From the NCBI GenBank assembly GCA_021234155.1, contig JAJEKV010000286.1:246001-310000 (forward strand): 64,000 nt of DNA, in the 5' to 3' direction. Positions 43,768 to 55,011 of this stretch are shown here, in pieces. The DNA comes from Isoetes taiwanensis (Eukaryota > Streptophyta > Lycopodiopsida > Isoetales > Isoetaceae). The notes under the pieces are model-generated. The model made no database searches. It had not been told where the DNA came from and worked only from the letters and a program-made list of their open reading frames with translations. Numbering within the stretch: position 1 is the stretch's first letter; each line of letters opens with the position of its first letter. The position numbers were made by a program, and so were the translations under genes.

Positions 43768-45407
43768 TGTGACGTTCCAGGGGAATATACGCTATAGATA
43801 CGTATATTCCTGGACCCGTCACCATACAAGTCTACCTAGGTAGCCTTGTATGCCTTAGAAAGTGGCAAGGGGTGCACATCTAAGTTAATTACTTAACTTA
43901 GATAACCTTAGGATAAGACCCATTTTCCACATGGCCTTATCCTATTGGGGCAACCGCCACACGGCCTAACCCTAGTGGTGCCACATGGCATCCTATGTGG
44001 ACCCACATCTATATTAGCTCTAACCCTAACCCTAGACCTTTTTCCCTGACCTAGCACCCGAGCTCTCATCCACGTGCCCGAAACCCCGTTTCGAGCACCG
44101 TTCGTCATAGTCTAGCCTGGAGCAGCAGCCCCTGGAGGGTGTGTATGATCGTAGAAGGAGCAGGACTTCGAACCACGTCAAGGAGCATGGAGACGCCAGG
44201 GATGGGAGGAAGCGCTTCTGGAGGAGGTAGGTTGAGTTGAGTTCATGTTAGTTCATCTGGAAGTTAGCATTCCAGATGGGTTAGTATTTCGTGTCTAGTG
44301 TAGAGCCACCCTAGAACCTTTGTTGAACATCTTGAACCCTAATCAAGGAACCCTAACTGATAGTTAGATATGTATGATTAGGTTAAGATGTTCATATGAT
44401 ATTGTTCATGATGATTATGTGATGATGGTTGATCATGTTGTTCCTCTTGTGTTGGGAAGGGGGGTAGAGACCTAGGGCCATATGTAGTATGCTCCTAGTG
44501 TAGATCCTTAGTTCCTATTACATGCGGCCTGTGCATAGGAACCCACCGGGCTATGGGAGCTATGACGTGACTCAGCACCACACAACGGGGCTAGAGGCAA
44601 GATGGAGGGTGGATCCCTGCCGAGTGGGGGCTTCGGGGGATCCCACAGTGGGCTAGGCTTATGGTCGGTCACTTCGTGTGGGCCGAGCATGGGTCCGACA
44701 CCTCCTGGGGCGAAGGTGTTGCCCTGCCTCTCAAGAGCTGCAAGTGTCAGCTTGGCTCTTGTTTTGGGGGGTTCAGTCGGTTACGAATCGTGTGTCGCCA
44801 CGATTCTCTAGCCGCCCATGGAGCCCCTAGTCCCCGGGAAGGGGAGATGCAACCCTTCCTACCTCGTCGGACCAGGGAGATGCAACCTGGAGTAGTCCCG
44901 ATGGGTGATGCCATGGGATTGCGTATCCGGAAGGTTAGAGTCATGCCACAGCTTGATCTAGCCCATCTGCAAAGTATGCACAGGAGGGGCGGATGGAGTG
45001 GTCAACCCTAGCCATTGTCTTATGCCAGCCCCGCCATTGTTATGACTCGGTCTGCTCTATCTTGAGGACTATCCAGTCAGTCGACTTCCTTTTTGAGTCG
45101 GAGCCACGGGTAGGTCCTCTCATGTTTTATGGCATATGATTATGTTCTTTGCATCTATGGATATGCGATTGAGCTACCCTTCGAGGTAGCATATTGTATT
45201 GTATTGCTAGTTCTGACGTGTTTATGCTTCCGCTGTGATAGGAGCCCATAGGGGAAGGGCGCGCAAGACACCTTCGTGTCCCCTTCCCGCACTACGGAGC
45301 TTCCAGAGTGCGGGATAGACGGAGGGCCTGTGCGGTTGTTGAGCCGGACGGGGGATTTCCTGCCGAGTGTACGGCCGGGCGCTGTATATTTAGCGGGGAG
45401 CGTCACA
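43768..45407 (+). repeat. GYP2 3' LTR
   Basis: 1640 bp, nearly identical to 32293-33923. Differences cluster in GC-rich patches near 44070-44140, 44770-44960 and 45290-45400. Confidence 0.95.
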
Positions 45408-45412
45408 ATATT
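45408..45412 (+). repeat. Target-site duplication ATATT, right (GYP2)
   Basis: Second ATATT copy, directly after CGTCACA. Confidence 0.97.
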
Positions 45413-45595
45413 CCCTCCAAACTGAACCTTAGTTTCGCAACCTTATCCCATTAAATAAATAAAGGTTCAATGGTGAAGCTTAACCGTAATATTTCATAAC
45501 CATTAGATGCCTTCACCATTAGAATTCTTTCTTGCTCCTTTCATTCAATATTTCTCCTTCATGTTTATCCAAGTTTTGCATGACCATTTCCAACA
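45413..45595 (-). repeat. Copia 3' LTR, second part
   Basis: Continues the copia LTR after GYP2. It carries a 30-base segment (TCATTCAATATTTCTCC...) missing from the other LTR at 52131. It ends CCAACA; the flank TTCCCCTTTC is the polypurine tract in minus orientation. Confidence 0.92.
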
Positions 45596-45774
45596 TTCCC
45601 CTTTCATGCTAAACTTTGATTCTGTTGTCAGACTGCTTCTAACTTAAGGAAGATAAAATCCTTTAACATGCTACTTCTGAAATAAGGAAGATAAAATCCT
45701 TAAGGTAAAATTCTTCTGCTCAGCTTTCTTCTTCAGCTTATTCTGCAACATAATTATCAGAGAAAATAACCTCT

Positions 45775-46026
45775 TCAAGTTTGCAACTTGCTTTTACAGA
45801 AATTAGCTTCTTGCACTAGGGAAGATAAAATCCCTTCGTCAACTTTCATCTTTTGCACCTGTATTTCTTCTGATATTCCAAGATTTTGTTTGAATTTTGT
45901 GAACTTGACTTCTGATAAGCTTTTGGTCAGTATGTCTGCAGTTTGATCATTTGTATTGATGTACTCCACTACAATCACTCCCTTTGCAACCAGATCCCTG
46001 ACAAAATGAATATGTAATGCCACGGT
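45775..46026 (-). pseudogene. Copia RNase H, C-terminal fragment
   Basis: LHIHFVRDLVAKGVIVVEY and NDQTADILTKSLSEVKF are the standard end of a copia polyprotein. It is cut off from the rest of RNase H by the insertion at 46027-47472. Confidence 0.92.
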
Positions 46027-47472
46027 TCTATTGTGATAGCAATAGAACCGATATTCCTTGGATGGGGATGTCCTATCTGCATCTCCTATTTATACCGCCT
46101 CCTTCCTCATTTGCAGTCATCGGCGTTCTCTTGAGCTTCTTTTCCTTGTTGCTCTTTTCTAGCTCCACAAGTTTATCCTAGCAGTTTGGTATCAATCATC
46201 TACCATTTGAATGTCTGTTCTTTCTTGCAGATTTCCTTGCCTTTTTGCCGACTCTGATTCAACCATTGCTATCATTCGGATCTTGATAGAACGCTGGATA
46301 GGCCGGATACTATAACACGATTTTTTCCAGGTTTCTTACACATGCAGCCCAGGTTTGTATTTGAAGCGATGATTGATGTGGACCAGGTTTTATTATTGAA
46401 TCGATGATTGTGGTCTCTATTCATGTTTTCGATGAATTATTAGGTATTTTTCTGTGTCTTGTGCTTGCCCGTTGGTGATAGTCACGGCTCTGGTTCTTTT
46501 CGATTTCTCTGTAGATTAATTTTTTGCTTTCTGTGTCTGTCGTGCTTGAATAGACGAGATAATATTAAGGCCTTCTATCTTCTTCTATCTTTGATTGCAC
46601 CTTTTTTGGTCGGTTTATTTTGTTGATTCTGTCGGTTGCACCATTCCATCAGATCTGAGGTTTGTATTGTGTTTCTGTTTTTTCTAACCCCACTCAGGAT
46701 TACTAGCGCACTTGGATTGGTTTATACTCTGACCTTGTCGTTTGGCGTGCGGGGCTCCAAAGAGCACTGGTTTACTCACGAATATTTGGCTTGAATAGGT
46801 GCCACCGTGCTATGGCTGCCTCAATTTCTATAACTTACTGGCTCTGTTTTTAGTCTACAGAGAAAGGTTTTAGGTCATCTGACGCTTTGCTTACTCCTGG
46901 GTTTTGCTCTACATAGCTGGCTTCCAGATGGGGATCTTGGTCGGGTCGTCCCGTAGATAAGTATTGTGATATAGTAAGTATTGGGAGCGTTTGATCTTTG
47001 CAGATTTATGGCGGCTATGGTCAGCCACAGGACACAATGAGGTCACGGTTTGGCTACACAAGAAACAAATCTGTCTGGATGGTGCCGCCTGCTTTTGTGG
47101 TTGGCTGCATAAACATGGAACTCATCCACAGTTTTCTTCTTCTATTTGTTACTTGTAGGCTATTGATCGATTGATTGCATATGAATAGTGATTTGCTCAT
47201 CCCCCTTTGTGGTTATCCAATGGCAGGGCACAGGTTTGATCCTACGGGTTTAGCTTGCACAAGGCCCTAGGCAAGGCTATGGTATCTGCCGGATCTCCGT
47301 CATCACTGTTTTTATCATCACTTGAATCTGCAGCAGAGAAGGTCCGACCAGATGGTTCCAATGCCGCCCAGTTCCACATCACGGTCTCAGACAGTCTTTA
47401 TAAAAGTTTATTAGCTTCAACTTCAAATCGGGGCGAGCCAACTAGTTGTATCATAGGACCCATCCTAGGAAT
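46027..47472. mobile_element. Unclassified 1.4-kb insertion in copia RNase H
   Basis: Separates ...RTKHIE (47473 side) from LHIHFVRDL (46026 side). Near its ends are imperfect inverted repeats: ATTCCTTGGATGGG at 46053-46066 and the reverse complement of ATTCCTAGGATGGG at 47459-47472. At the left edge CGGTTCTATTG and CAATAGAACCG form a hairpin (46023-46050). A TATTTATA box near 46088 and pyrimidine-rich DNA follow; no transposase is seen. The exact ends and target duplication are uncertain, and the family is not recognised. Confidence 0.65.
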
Positions 47473-49679
47473 TCTATGTGTTTGGTTCTCTGATGTAAGA
47501 CTGGATTCTTGGTAATAGCAATACAGCTCATGCTATCTGAAAATAAAATGGTTGGCTCACTTTGATAAACTTTCAACTCATCTAGCAGACGCCTTATCCA
47601 AGCTATTTCTTTAGCTGCCAAAGATGTGGAATTATACTCTGCTTCTGCTGTGGACATTGCCACACATGATTGTTTTTTGCTTTTCCAAGCAACTGTGGCT
47701 CCACCTAACATGAGGCAATATCCAGAAGTTGATTTCCTAGAATCAATGTCACTTCCCCAATCCGCATCAGCATATCCTGTCAGAGTTAGATTGCTATTGC
47801 TGAATGTCAAGCCATGTGTTTGAGTATATTTTAGGTATCTAAGTACCCTTTTTGCTGCTGACCAATGCTGGTATCCTGGGTTGTTTGTAAATCTGCTTAA
47901 AAGGCTTACAGTGAACGATATGTCTGGTCTGGTGCTATTTGATACAAAACGTAAGCACCCTATCAATTCTCTATAAGGTATTTTGTCCATTTGCTCCTGT
48001 TCTGCCAGTGTCTTTGGACTCATGTCTGAGGACAGTTTAAGTCCTTGTACTATTGGAGTTTTAGAAACTTTGCAGTCTGCCATATTGAATCTTTTGAGCA
48101 TCCCTTCAATATTCCCCTTTTGTGTGATAGTCAACATTTTTTGATTGATATCCCTGCTTACTTCCATTCCCAGAAATTTTTTTAACTGCCCTAGATCTGT
48201 CATTTGGAACTTGTTCTTTAGAATTTGCTTGCAATGCTCTAATATTTCTGGATCACTTGGAACCATAATGTTATCGTCTACATATAATGCAATAATACAA
48301 AATTGATTTCTCCTGGTCAAGATGTATATGTTTCCATCATTTAGAAATTTCTTGAAACCTTGTTCTTGCAAATACTGATCAATGCAATTGTACCACATCC
48401 TTGGGGACTGTTTTAACCCATAGACAGCTCGTTTAAGTTTCCAAACCATGTCTTCTTGTTTTACTTCAAAACCACATGCTTGTTTCATGTACACTTCCTC
48501 ATCAAGCTCAGCATTTAAAAACGCAGTGCTAACATCCATGTGGTGAACCTCCAGACAATTTGCATTTGCAAATGCCAAGAGAATTCTTATGCTCGTTAAT
48601 TTGACTATTGGAGAAAAAGTCTCTTCATAATCCATTCCTTTTCTTTGTGTAAATCCCTGTGCCACAAGTCGAGCTTTGAATTTTAATTCACCATTTAACC
48701 CTGTTTTCAGTTTATAAATCCATTTGCTTCCAATGACATTTTTGTCCTTTGGTTTCTTAACAACATCATAAGTTTTTGTTCTTGCAAATGCTTGCATTTC
48801 TTCCAACATTGCCTGTTTCCATTCTTCTGAGTATTCTGATCTGATAGCCTCTTCATAACTCAGAGGTATGGTGGGTTCTAATAATGCCAGTACATAATTA
48901 ATGTCAACAACTTCATTGTTTAACCTTCTACTTTTGCCATTTCCTGTTCTCTCATATTCTGCTGTGTCAATATCCAATTGTTCTCTGAGTTTTTCTACCT
49001 CTGTTTTCCTCCTTCCTTTATCCTTTGCTAAAGTCTGATTTTCATTTTGAATTTGCTCAACATTATGGTGTTCATCTTCCTTTTCTAGCATTTGTTCTTC
49101 CTGCTCAATTTCCCCTTGCATTTGTTCCCCTTGCAACATTTGTCCTTCCTGCTCACTTTCTTCTTGCATTGTGTGACCCTGTGTATCATTCTCATTTATT
49201 TCATCATCTGATTCATATGCTTCTGTGTTCTGAAAATGCACCTTCTTTTGCAGATTATCTTTTTCCCTCTGGAACTCATTTGTCTTTAAACTAATGTTCC
49301 TATCTTTGTAGACACATGTCTCATCAAAGATTACATCCCTACTTATCAGAATTTGCCTTTTGTTTGCATCAAAAAGTCTATATCCTTTGGACTGTTCGTC
49401 ATAGCCAGCAAGGTAACATTTTGTTGACCTGTCATCAAGTTTCTTCCTCATTTCCTTCGGAACATGTACATAAACAACACATCCATATCTTTTAAACATG
49501 TCATAGGTAGGTTTATGCCCATTCCACATTTCTTCTGGAGTCATACCTTTTATGGAAGCTGAAGGAAGCTTATTTTGGATCATTACTGCTGTTTTTACTG
49601 CCTCATCCCATAAATAATTTGGCATCCCTGATTGCTTGAGCATGGACCTGACGGCATCTAGAATAGTTCTATTTTTCCT
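47473..49679 (-). pseudogene. Copia pol: integrase C-terminus, reverse transcriptase, RNase H
   Basis: Same frame as the gag-integrase part; separated from it by one TAG. Contains the integrase C-terminal block (MWNGHKPTYDMFKRYGCVVY), an acidic Gln/Glu-rich linker, RT with GSKWIYKLK, VAQGFTQRKGMDYEETFSP, STAFLNAELDEEVYM, the catalytic ALYVDDNIM and LKKFLGMEV, then RNase H with GYADADWGSDIDSRKSTSG and STAEAEYNSTSLAAKEI. It ends at RTKHIE, where the insertion begins. The linker length is unusual but typical of plant copia. Confidence 0.95.
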
Positions 49680-51620
49680 CTATGCAATTTCATTTTGTTG
49701 AGGGGTGTATCTACATGTCAATTGTCTTCTTATCCCTTTGTTTTTGCAATACTTGTTAAATTCTCCTGACAAAAACTCTCCACCCCTATCTGACCTAATG
49801 CATTTGATTTTTCTCCCAGTCTCTCGTTCAACTTCTTGCTCAAATATTTTGTATGCATCAAATGCTTGGTCTTTATGTCTGAGAATATAGCATTTTGTTT
49901 TTCTTGAGAAGTCATCAATAAAAGTAATGAAAAATCTTTTTCCTGTCAAGCTTGTGATGTTAATAGGCCCGCATAAATCTGTATGGACAAGATCTAACAC
50001 CCCTCGTGCTCTTTTAGTAGATCTCTTGAATCTTTGTCTGGTATGCTTCCCTAATATGCATCCTTCACAAATAAAATTCTCAGGTTTTTCCATTTCTGCA
50101 ACAATCATGCCTTTCTTAATCATATAGTTGATGTTATTGACATGGGTGTGTCCTAACCTCTCGTGCCATTGTCTAATTGATAACAAGGCTGCAAAGTTAA
50201 TTGATCCTTCTCTCCTTGCTTTATCAAGAGCAAACAAATTACCAACCCTTTTTGCAATGAATTTCAATTCACCCTTAAGAAAAATGTTACAGTGCTGTTT
50301 TTCAAAACAGACCTTGTAGCCTAAATCAACAATTTGGCTAACAGAAATCAAATTCCTCACAATGGAGGGTACACAAAGTACATTTTTGAGCTCATCTGGT
50401 TGACCATTCAGATCAAATATTTCTAACAATCCTGACTCCTCTACTTGCTGCAAATTCCCATCTCCAAGTTGAATGTAACTAGAACTGCTCCTTGTTTTCT
50501 CCTTTAGATCACTCCCATCTTTAATCACGCATCTTTCAGCTCCCGAATCTAAAACAAAAGAATCATTTTTCTCTTTAGTTTCACTGACATTTAAGGTCTG
50601 AATCAGGTCAAGATTTTGAGTTACCTCAGTATTTTCGTCCACCTCTTCAGTATCTTCATTATTGACTTCTTTAGTTAAATTGATTCGGGCAACACTCCTT
50701 CCTCTTCCTCTTCCTCTGTTATTGAATCTTGCTCTAGATTCATCTCTAGATTCTCCTCTGGATTCCCCTCTTCCCCTACCCTTTAAAAAATTCCTTGGGC
50801 TAGAGCAACTTGCTGCTTGATGTCCTAAACCTTCACAATTATAGCATCTGCTTTCTCTTGACAGCTTAGGACAGTTATGTTTAAGATGTCCATAACTATT
50901 GCAATGGTAGCAGGGTCCTATTTTCTTATCATTAGCTTTCCCTTTCCCTGCAAAAAATATTTCTGAATGTTCTTCATGTTCTCTGATTATAAGTTTCTGT
51001 TCTAACTCAGTTCTAACCATTAATTCTGCTTTTTCCCTGTTTTTTGCAACATTTCTCACTAGTGTGGATAACTGTTCATAATTTGAAAATGCCCTTGCAA
51101 TTGTCATCACTTGGTGATCATTTGTGATAGTTACCCCAGCTGCCTCCAAGTCTGCTATGAGATTATCAAATCTCTGGAAAAATTCTGTCACATCATCCTT
51201 TTCACTGTACCTTAGTGATCTAAGTTCTCTATCTAGAACATCAAGTTGTGAGGAGGTTTTTGTTTCATATGTTTTAATCAGAAATTTCCAAATGGCCCTA
51301 GGACTCATTCCTCTAACCTTCAGCAATATGCTAGATCCCAGTTTCACTGTAATTATGCTTTTAGCCTCTACTAATTTTGCAGATATACTAACCTCTTTGC
51401 TGGTCACTTCAGAGCTTGTACTGTCACTTGTTTTCTCCTTTGCACTGCCTTTGTTTGAGACACTGACTTCTTCATCCATATCTGCATCATCCCCAACATA
51501 TTTCCATAATCCTTCTACTTCAAGTACCTCCTTAATCTTTTCTTTCCACACTTGGAATCCTCCTGTTCCCTTGAACACTTCAACTGCACTCAATAATGAA
51601 GCACCCAGTCTAGTAGTCAT
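49680..51620 (-). pseudogene. Copia gag, protease and integrase core
   Basis: Starts at ATG 51620 (MTTRLGASLLSAVEVFKG), 12 bases inside the primer site flank. Gag has the retroviral-like UBN2 region, then two zinc knuckles, CYHCNSYGHLKHNC and CYNCEGLGHQAASC. Protease active site FVLDSGAERCVI. Pre-integrase HHCC finger in HERLGHTHVNN and CEGCILGKH. Integrase core with HTDLCGPINI (first Asp) and IRSDRGGEFLS (second Asp), ending TPQQNEIA. The next codon is TAG (49680-49682 complement), where GAG is expected in the ERKNRTI motif. One base change thus truncates the polyprotein. Confidence 0.95.
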
Positions 51621-51631
51621 GATTAAAGCCT

Positions 51632-51643
51632 GCTCTGATACCA
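51632..51643 (-). other. Copia primer-binding site (tRNA-iMet)
   Basis: Minus strand TGGTATCAGAGC, two bases from the 5' LTR. Confidence 0.93.
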
Positions 51644-51645
51644 AA

Positions 51646-52155
51646 TGAAAGAAAAATGATATCTTGGTTGAAAAGATCTTTAATTAGTTAATCATGAACT
51701 AACTAGACAAATGTAGATCAATTAAGCAGATAGCAAATGATATAATCATATAACAATATGATTAATGCAAAACCAAGGTTCAATGGTATGAACCATCGAA
51801 ATTTTATTGAATAACCCCCGACAGCTCAAGCCTCATATCAATGAGCTATTTCCGATCACCCCAAGTGTTCAATATTCTCTATTCTGCTCGTTTAGATTTA
51901 TAGGGCCAAATCCCCCAACCGACTGGTGGTGGTTCGGCCGATTAGGAGCTAAGACCGGCCGCTTCAACCATCTCCGGACTTGCCAAATTTGAAGTCCATA
52001 TTCCCTCCAAACTGAACCTTAGTTTCGCAACCTTATCCCATTAAATAAATAAAGGTTCAATGGTTAAGCTTAACCGTAATATTTCATAACCATTAGATGC
52101 CTTCACCATTAGAATTCTTTCTTGCTCCTTAAGTTTTGCATGACCATTTCCAACA
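51646..52155 (-). repeat. Copia 5' LTR
   Basis: 510 bp, TGAAAG to CCAACA; intact, and 30 bases shorter than the split 3' LTR. Confidence 0.95.
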
Positions 52156-52160
52156 AATGG
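52156..52160 (+). repeat. Target-site duplication AATGG, right (copia)
   Basis: Second AATGG, directly after the copia LTR. Confidence 0.95.
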
Positions 52161-53343
52161 CGCTGCAACCAGTAGACTCAAATTCATCCAAGAGCCGATA
52201 TCGTGGTCAAACACCGCAATGGCCAGATCACGATTTACCAGGATAACCTGCTCGAGGTTAGTGGGCAACTTCTTATGGCCGGCTGTCGTAGAAAGTGCCC
52301 TAAGTGCCCATACAGCCGCCTCTGCTTCAGGCGCGATTGCTTTAGCAAAGAAGAGGACTTGCCTGCTTGTAAAAGCCGACAAGAAGAACCGGGTAATATG
52401 GCATTTCAACCCCGCAACAGCCGGATGGGTTAAGGAAACCAACTCAGACTCGAAGTTCTGCGGCAGTTCCTCCTCTTTAACAAATTCCTTCTCCTCCTGA
52501 GGATACTGGCTTTCATCACATAAATCTTCAGTAGTCGGGTCATCTTCTATCTTGACTACGACATCATTGATATTAGGAACATGTGGGGCCGTAGCGTGGA
52601 AAGCCGACTCAGGAATTGAGGAAGGAGCATTCTGGATCATTAACTGCCGTAGCGACAATAGAGCGTTGACGGGCTCAATATCAAGGGGATGATAATTAAG
52701 CAGTCGGTGCTTTTGCTTGCCCTTGTTAGCGATATGCTGATATGCCCATTGAATATCGCTCAACAGCAAGTAATCTTGATCCCCGGCCTTTATAGTAGGA
52801 AGCGAACTTAAGCCGACAAGTGCTTGGCCCTTACTACGAGGTAAAGGCTTTTCTGTGGCCAATTTCTTCCATCTTACAAAGTCGGCATAGCTTATCTGTT
52901 CATCCTCCTCAGGATCTGGGGGAAGTGGGGACTTGGCTTGCTTCAAGGCCGTGTCGGTACCGTCAATATACCTATCCATGATAAGGGCAAGGGCAAACTG
53001 GGCCTCAAAGTACAGCTCATTAGAGCCGAAGTCAAGAATGGGGGCGTGCTTAGCACGTCTGACAATGCCCCTAAGAATGGCATCGCCGTGACGGTCATCC
53101 CCAAACATCTGCCCTAAAATATGCTTGTGGAGATAGGGTTGAGGCGGTTCGCCCGAAAGTTCTGCCTGCGATAGGATTTCCTCATTGTAAAACTCAAGGA
53201 AGGCATCATAATCAGGGTGTGCCCGCATGTTGTCGACAAGATCAACCTTGCACTGCAGGAGGGGGTCTAGAAGAGGGTAGGGGACCTGAGGATCCCACTG
53301 CTCGCCCCCCATGTACCAGGCTAAACGGCCTTCATAATCCATG
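52156..53343 (-). CDS. GYP1 second extra ORF, homologous to that of GYP2 (interrupted by copia)
   Basis: The frame is open from 53378; the ATG opening MDYEGRLAWYMGG near 53341 is the likelier start. It runs uncut into the copia LTR at 52155; the native C-terminus is at 31798-31935. No known domain. It shares with the GYP2 protein an aromatic N-terminus with spaced Tyr and Ile-Leu (YDAFLEFYNEEIL versus YTDIICQYDQHIL), a middle AGDQDYLLLSDIQ block, an acidic linker (EEKEFVKEEELP) and the compact domain SRQVLFFAKAIAPEAEAAV ... EQVILVNRDLAIAVFD. Total about 440 residues. It sits directly after the H3 ORF as in GYP2. The open frame up to the insertion suggests it was intact when copia landed. Confidence 0.8.
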
Positions 53344-53666
53344 AGAAGGAAGAGACGAAGAAGGAGGAGCGAAAACATGAAGGATGACTGAAGAAAATGA
53401 CAAACCCTAAGTGAATGTGACTTTTTAAATGTTCAGGTACGGAGTTCGAGGCGCCAGCTAATTATTTATTTACTTATTTATTTTATTTTTTTATTATTAT
53501 TTTTTTTCCATTACCCTTATTATGATTATTACTGTATCTCATTCGGAACCTTAAATAACAATCACAAGAAAAGAGATTTAACCATTTTACTATGAAGGGA
53601 AAAACTTGAACTTAATTATATATTAATATATAAAAAAGAGTACATTCATATTACAACTTAACGCTC

Positions 53667-54115
53667 TCACGGCCGTTCCCCTCGGATCCGGCGTGCCAAC
53701 TGAAGATCCTTCGACATTATAGTGACACGTTTAGCATGAATGGCGCATAAGTTGGCGTCCCCAAAGAGGGCCACTAGATAAGCTTTGGCCGCTTCCTGAA
53801 GTGCGAGGATTGCATGCACTTGAAATCGTAAGTCGGTCTTATATTCTTGGGCGATTTCTCGGACGAGACGTTGGAAAGGAAGTTTACGTAGCAGAAATTC
53901 AGTGGACTTCTGGTACTTTCATATTTCCCGCAATGCCACCGTACCTGCTTTGAATCGATGCTTTCTCTTTGGTTGTGGCGGGGCTCCGGGAATAGTTTTC
54001 CCTGCTGTCCTTGGATGCCGGGCCTTTCGGATGATTTCATCCCGCCAATTGTCCCCTGCAAGTCTTGAGCTGATCCCTGTACTGAGCACCCGACTTACGG
54101 GCCGTACTCTTTCGC
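53667..54115 (-). pseudogene. Histone H3 tail and fold at the end of the GYP1 first extra ORF
   Basis: Read downward from 53960: HRFKAGTVALREI, an in-frame TGA (53919-53921) where Arg is expected, then [73 protein letters not shown] and RGERP before the stop at 53667. From REI to the end it is 87 residues, the H3 length without gaps; by hand about 70 match plant H3. Just upstream in this frame is PKRKHRF, matching KKPHRF of H3. In the adjacent frame STARKSGAQYRDQLKT resembles the tail QTARKSTGGKAPRKQL. The tail and fold frames differ by one base. A genuine complete H3, fused to a retroelement protein and disabled by one stop and one frameshift. Confidence 0.9.
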
Positions 54116-55011
54116 TTTCGGTGATGAAAAGGATCATTTGGAGGTGGCGGATCTTGACGGTCCCGTTCCTGCTCTTGTTTCCTTAGCCGCTCCTTAACTG
54201 CCTCGGTTGCTTCTCTGGCTATCCGCTCTGCGTTATCTTGCATTCTTTTCAGAGCTTGCTCCTGTTCCACTTGCTGTGCACGGAGGGTATCCTCACGGAG
54301 TTTAGCAGCTTTCTCTGTCAAGTGAGTTGCCTTCTGTGATTGTGCTTGAAGTGTAGCCTGCTCCTCTGCTCGTTTTTCCCTGGCTATCCGAATGTCGGTT
54401 CTTCGCTTAAGCTCCAGAAAATACCGTGGGGGATTGGCCTGCATGTCATGCGCGACAGCTTGCTAGAACTGATCGGTGAAGAATGGGGGCGTTCCGGCTT
54501 CCCAAATGATACGATTAGTTTCCTCCTCATACTAAAAATATGGGATGGTGTAGGATCCACCATTAAAGAGACACATCCTATTACCAAGATAACGGTACCC
54601 TAACGCTTGCGCAGCAGGGTCATCAGCTGCCAGCCATTGTAGGTCCACTGCTTGTGCCATTTGAAGAATCTTATGGGCCTGCATCTGTATAGCCTCGGCT
54701 TCAGCTTGCTCATCCCCTTCCGGTGGATAGTACCGTGTATATTTCTGGACGCCATCTTCCTCTTCAATCACGGTGTACGATTCACGGATGGCGTTAAGCT
54801 TGTATAGGAAGCGCTCGTTATAGCAAAAGAGCGGGTATGGTATCCTAACCCCTTCATAAAAGCGTTTAACAAAATGCTCCAATAACTCCTCAGTTTTAGC
54901 CTCCTCTTCTGGCGATGGGTTTGGGCGTGGCAACAGTTCGGCCATCAGAGACTCTATGGGAGATCTAGAATAGCGAGGCTTGCGCTTGTATACTTGCTTG
55001 GGTTCCTCCAT
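54037..55011 (-). pseudogene. GYP1 first extra ORF, N-terminal domain and coiled coil preceding H3
   Basis: Likely ATG at 55011 (MEEPKQVYKRKPRYSRSP), which loosely resembles the GYP2 start [11 protein letters not shown]. Next comes a region without known domain (HFVKRFYEGVRIPYPLF, YTVIEEEDGVQKYTRYY), then in the same frame TAG at 54532-54534 and TAG at 54463-54465. A long charged helix with heptad-like Ala/Leu/Glu pattern follows (REKRAEEQATLQAQSQK, RIAREATEAVKERLRKQ), then PPPPNDPF and the H3-like tail. Both TAG codons read as CAG with one C-to-T change. The full chimeric protein would be about 447 residues ending in the H3 fold. The role of the N-terminal domain is unknown. Confidence 0.75.

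Larger units (their letters stand above)
32293..45407 (+). mobile_element. GYP2: Ty3/gypsy chromodomain LTR retrotransposon carrying an H3-fold ORF and a second extra ORF
   Basis: 13.1 kb, LTRs 32293-33923 and 43768-45407 nearly identical except for a few clustered differences, ATATT duplications, tRNA-iMet primer site at 33925-33936 and a polypurine tract at 43754-43767. Plus-strand order: 5' LTR, short leader, H3-fold ORF, 83-base-class direct repeats, second extra ORF, gag, protease, RT, RNase H, integrase, chromodomain, 3' LTR. Pol is almost intact, with one frameshift cluster near 42440-42485. Youngest large insertion in the stack. Confidence 0.97.
31936..52155 (-). mobile_element. Ty1/copia LTR retrotransposon
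   Basis: LTRs start TGAAAG and end CCAACA; the outer duplications are AATGG. The plus-left LTR is split by GYP2. Primer site GCTCTGATACCA (51632-51643, minus strand TGGTATCAGAGC, tRNA-iMet) and gag at the right end set the orientation to minus. Without GYP2 and the 1.4-kb insertion the element is about 5.7 kb. Domain order gag, protease, integrase, RT, RNase H is diagnostic of copia. The single polyprotein frame is broken by one in-frame stop and by the insertion in RNase H. Confidence 0.95.
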
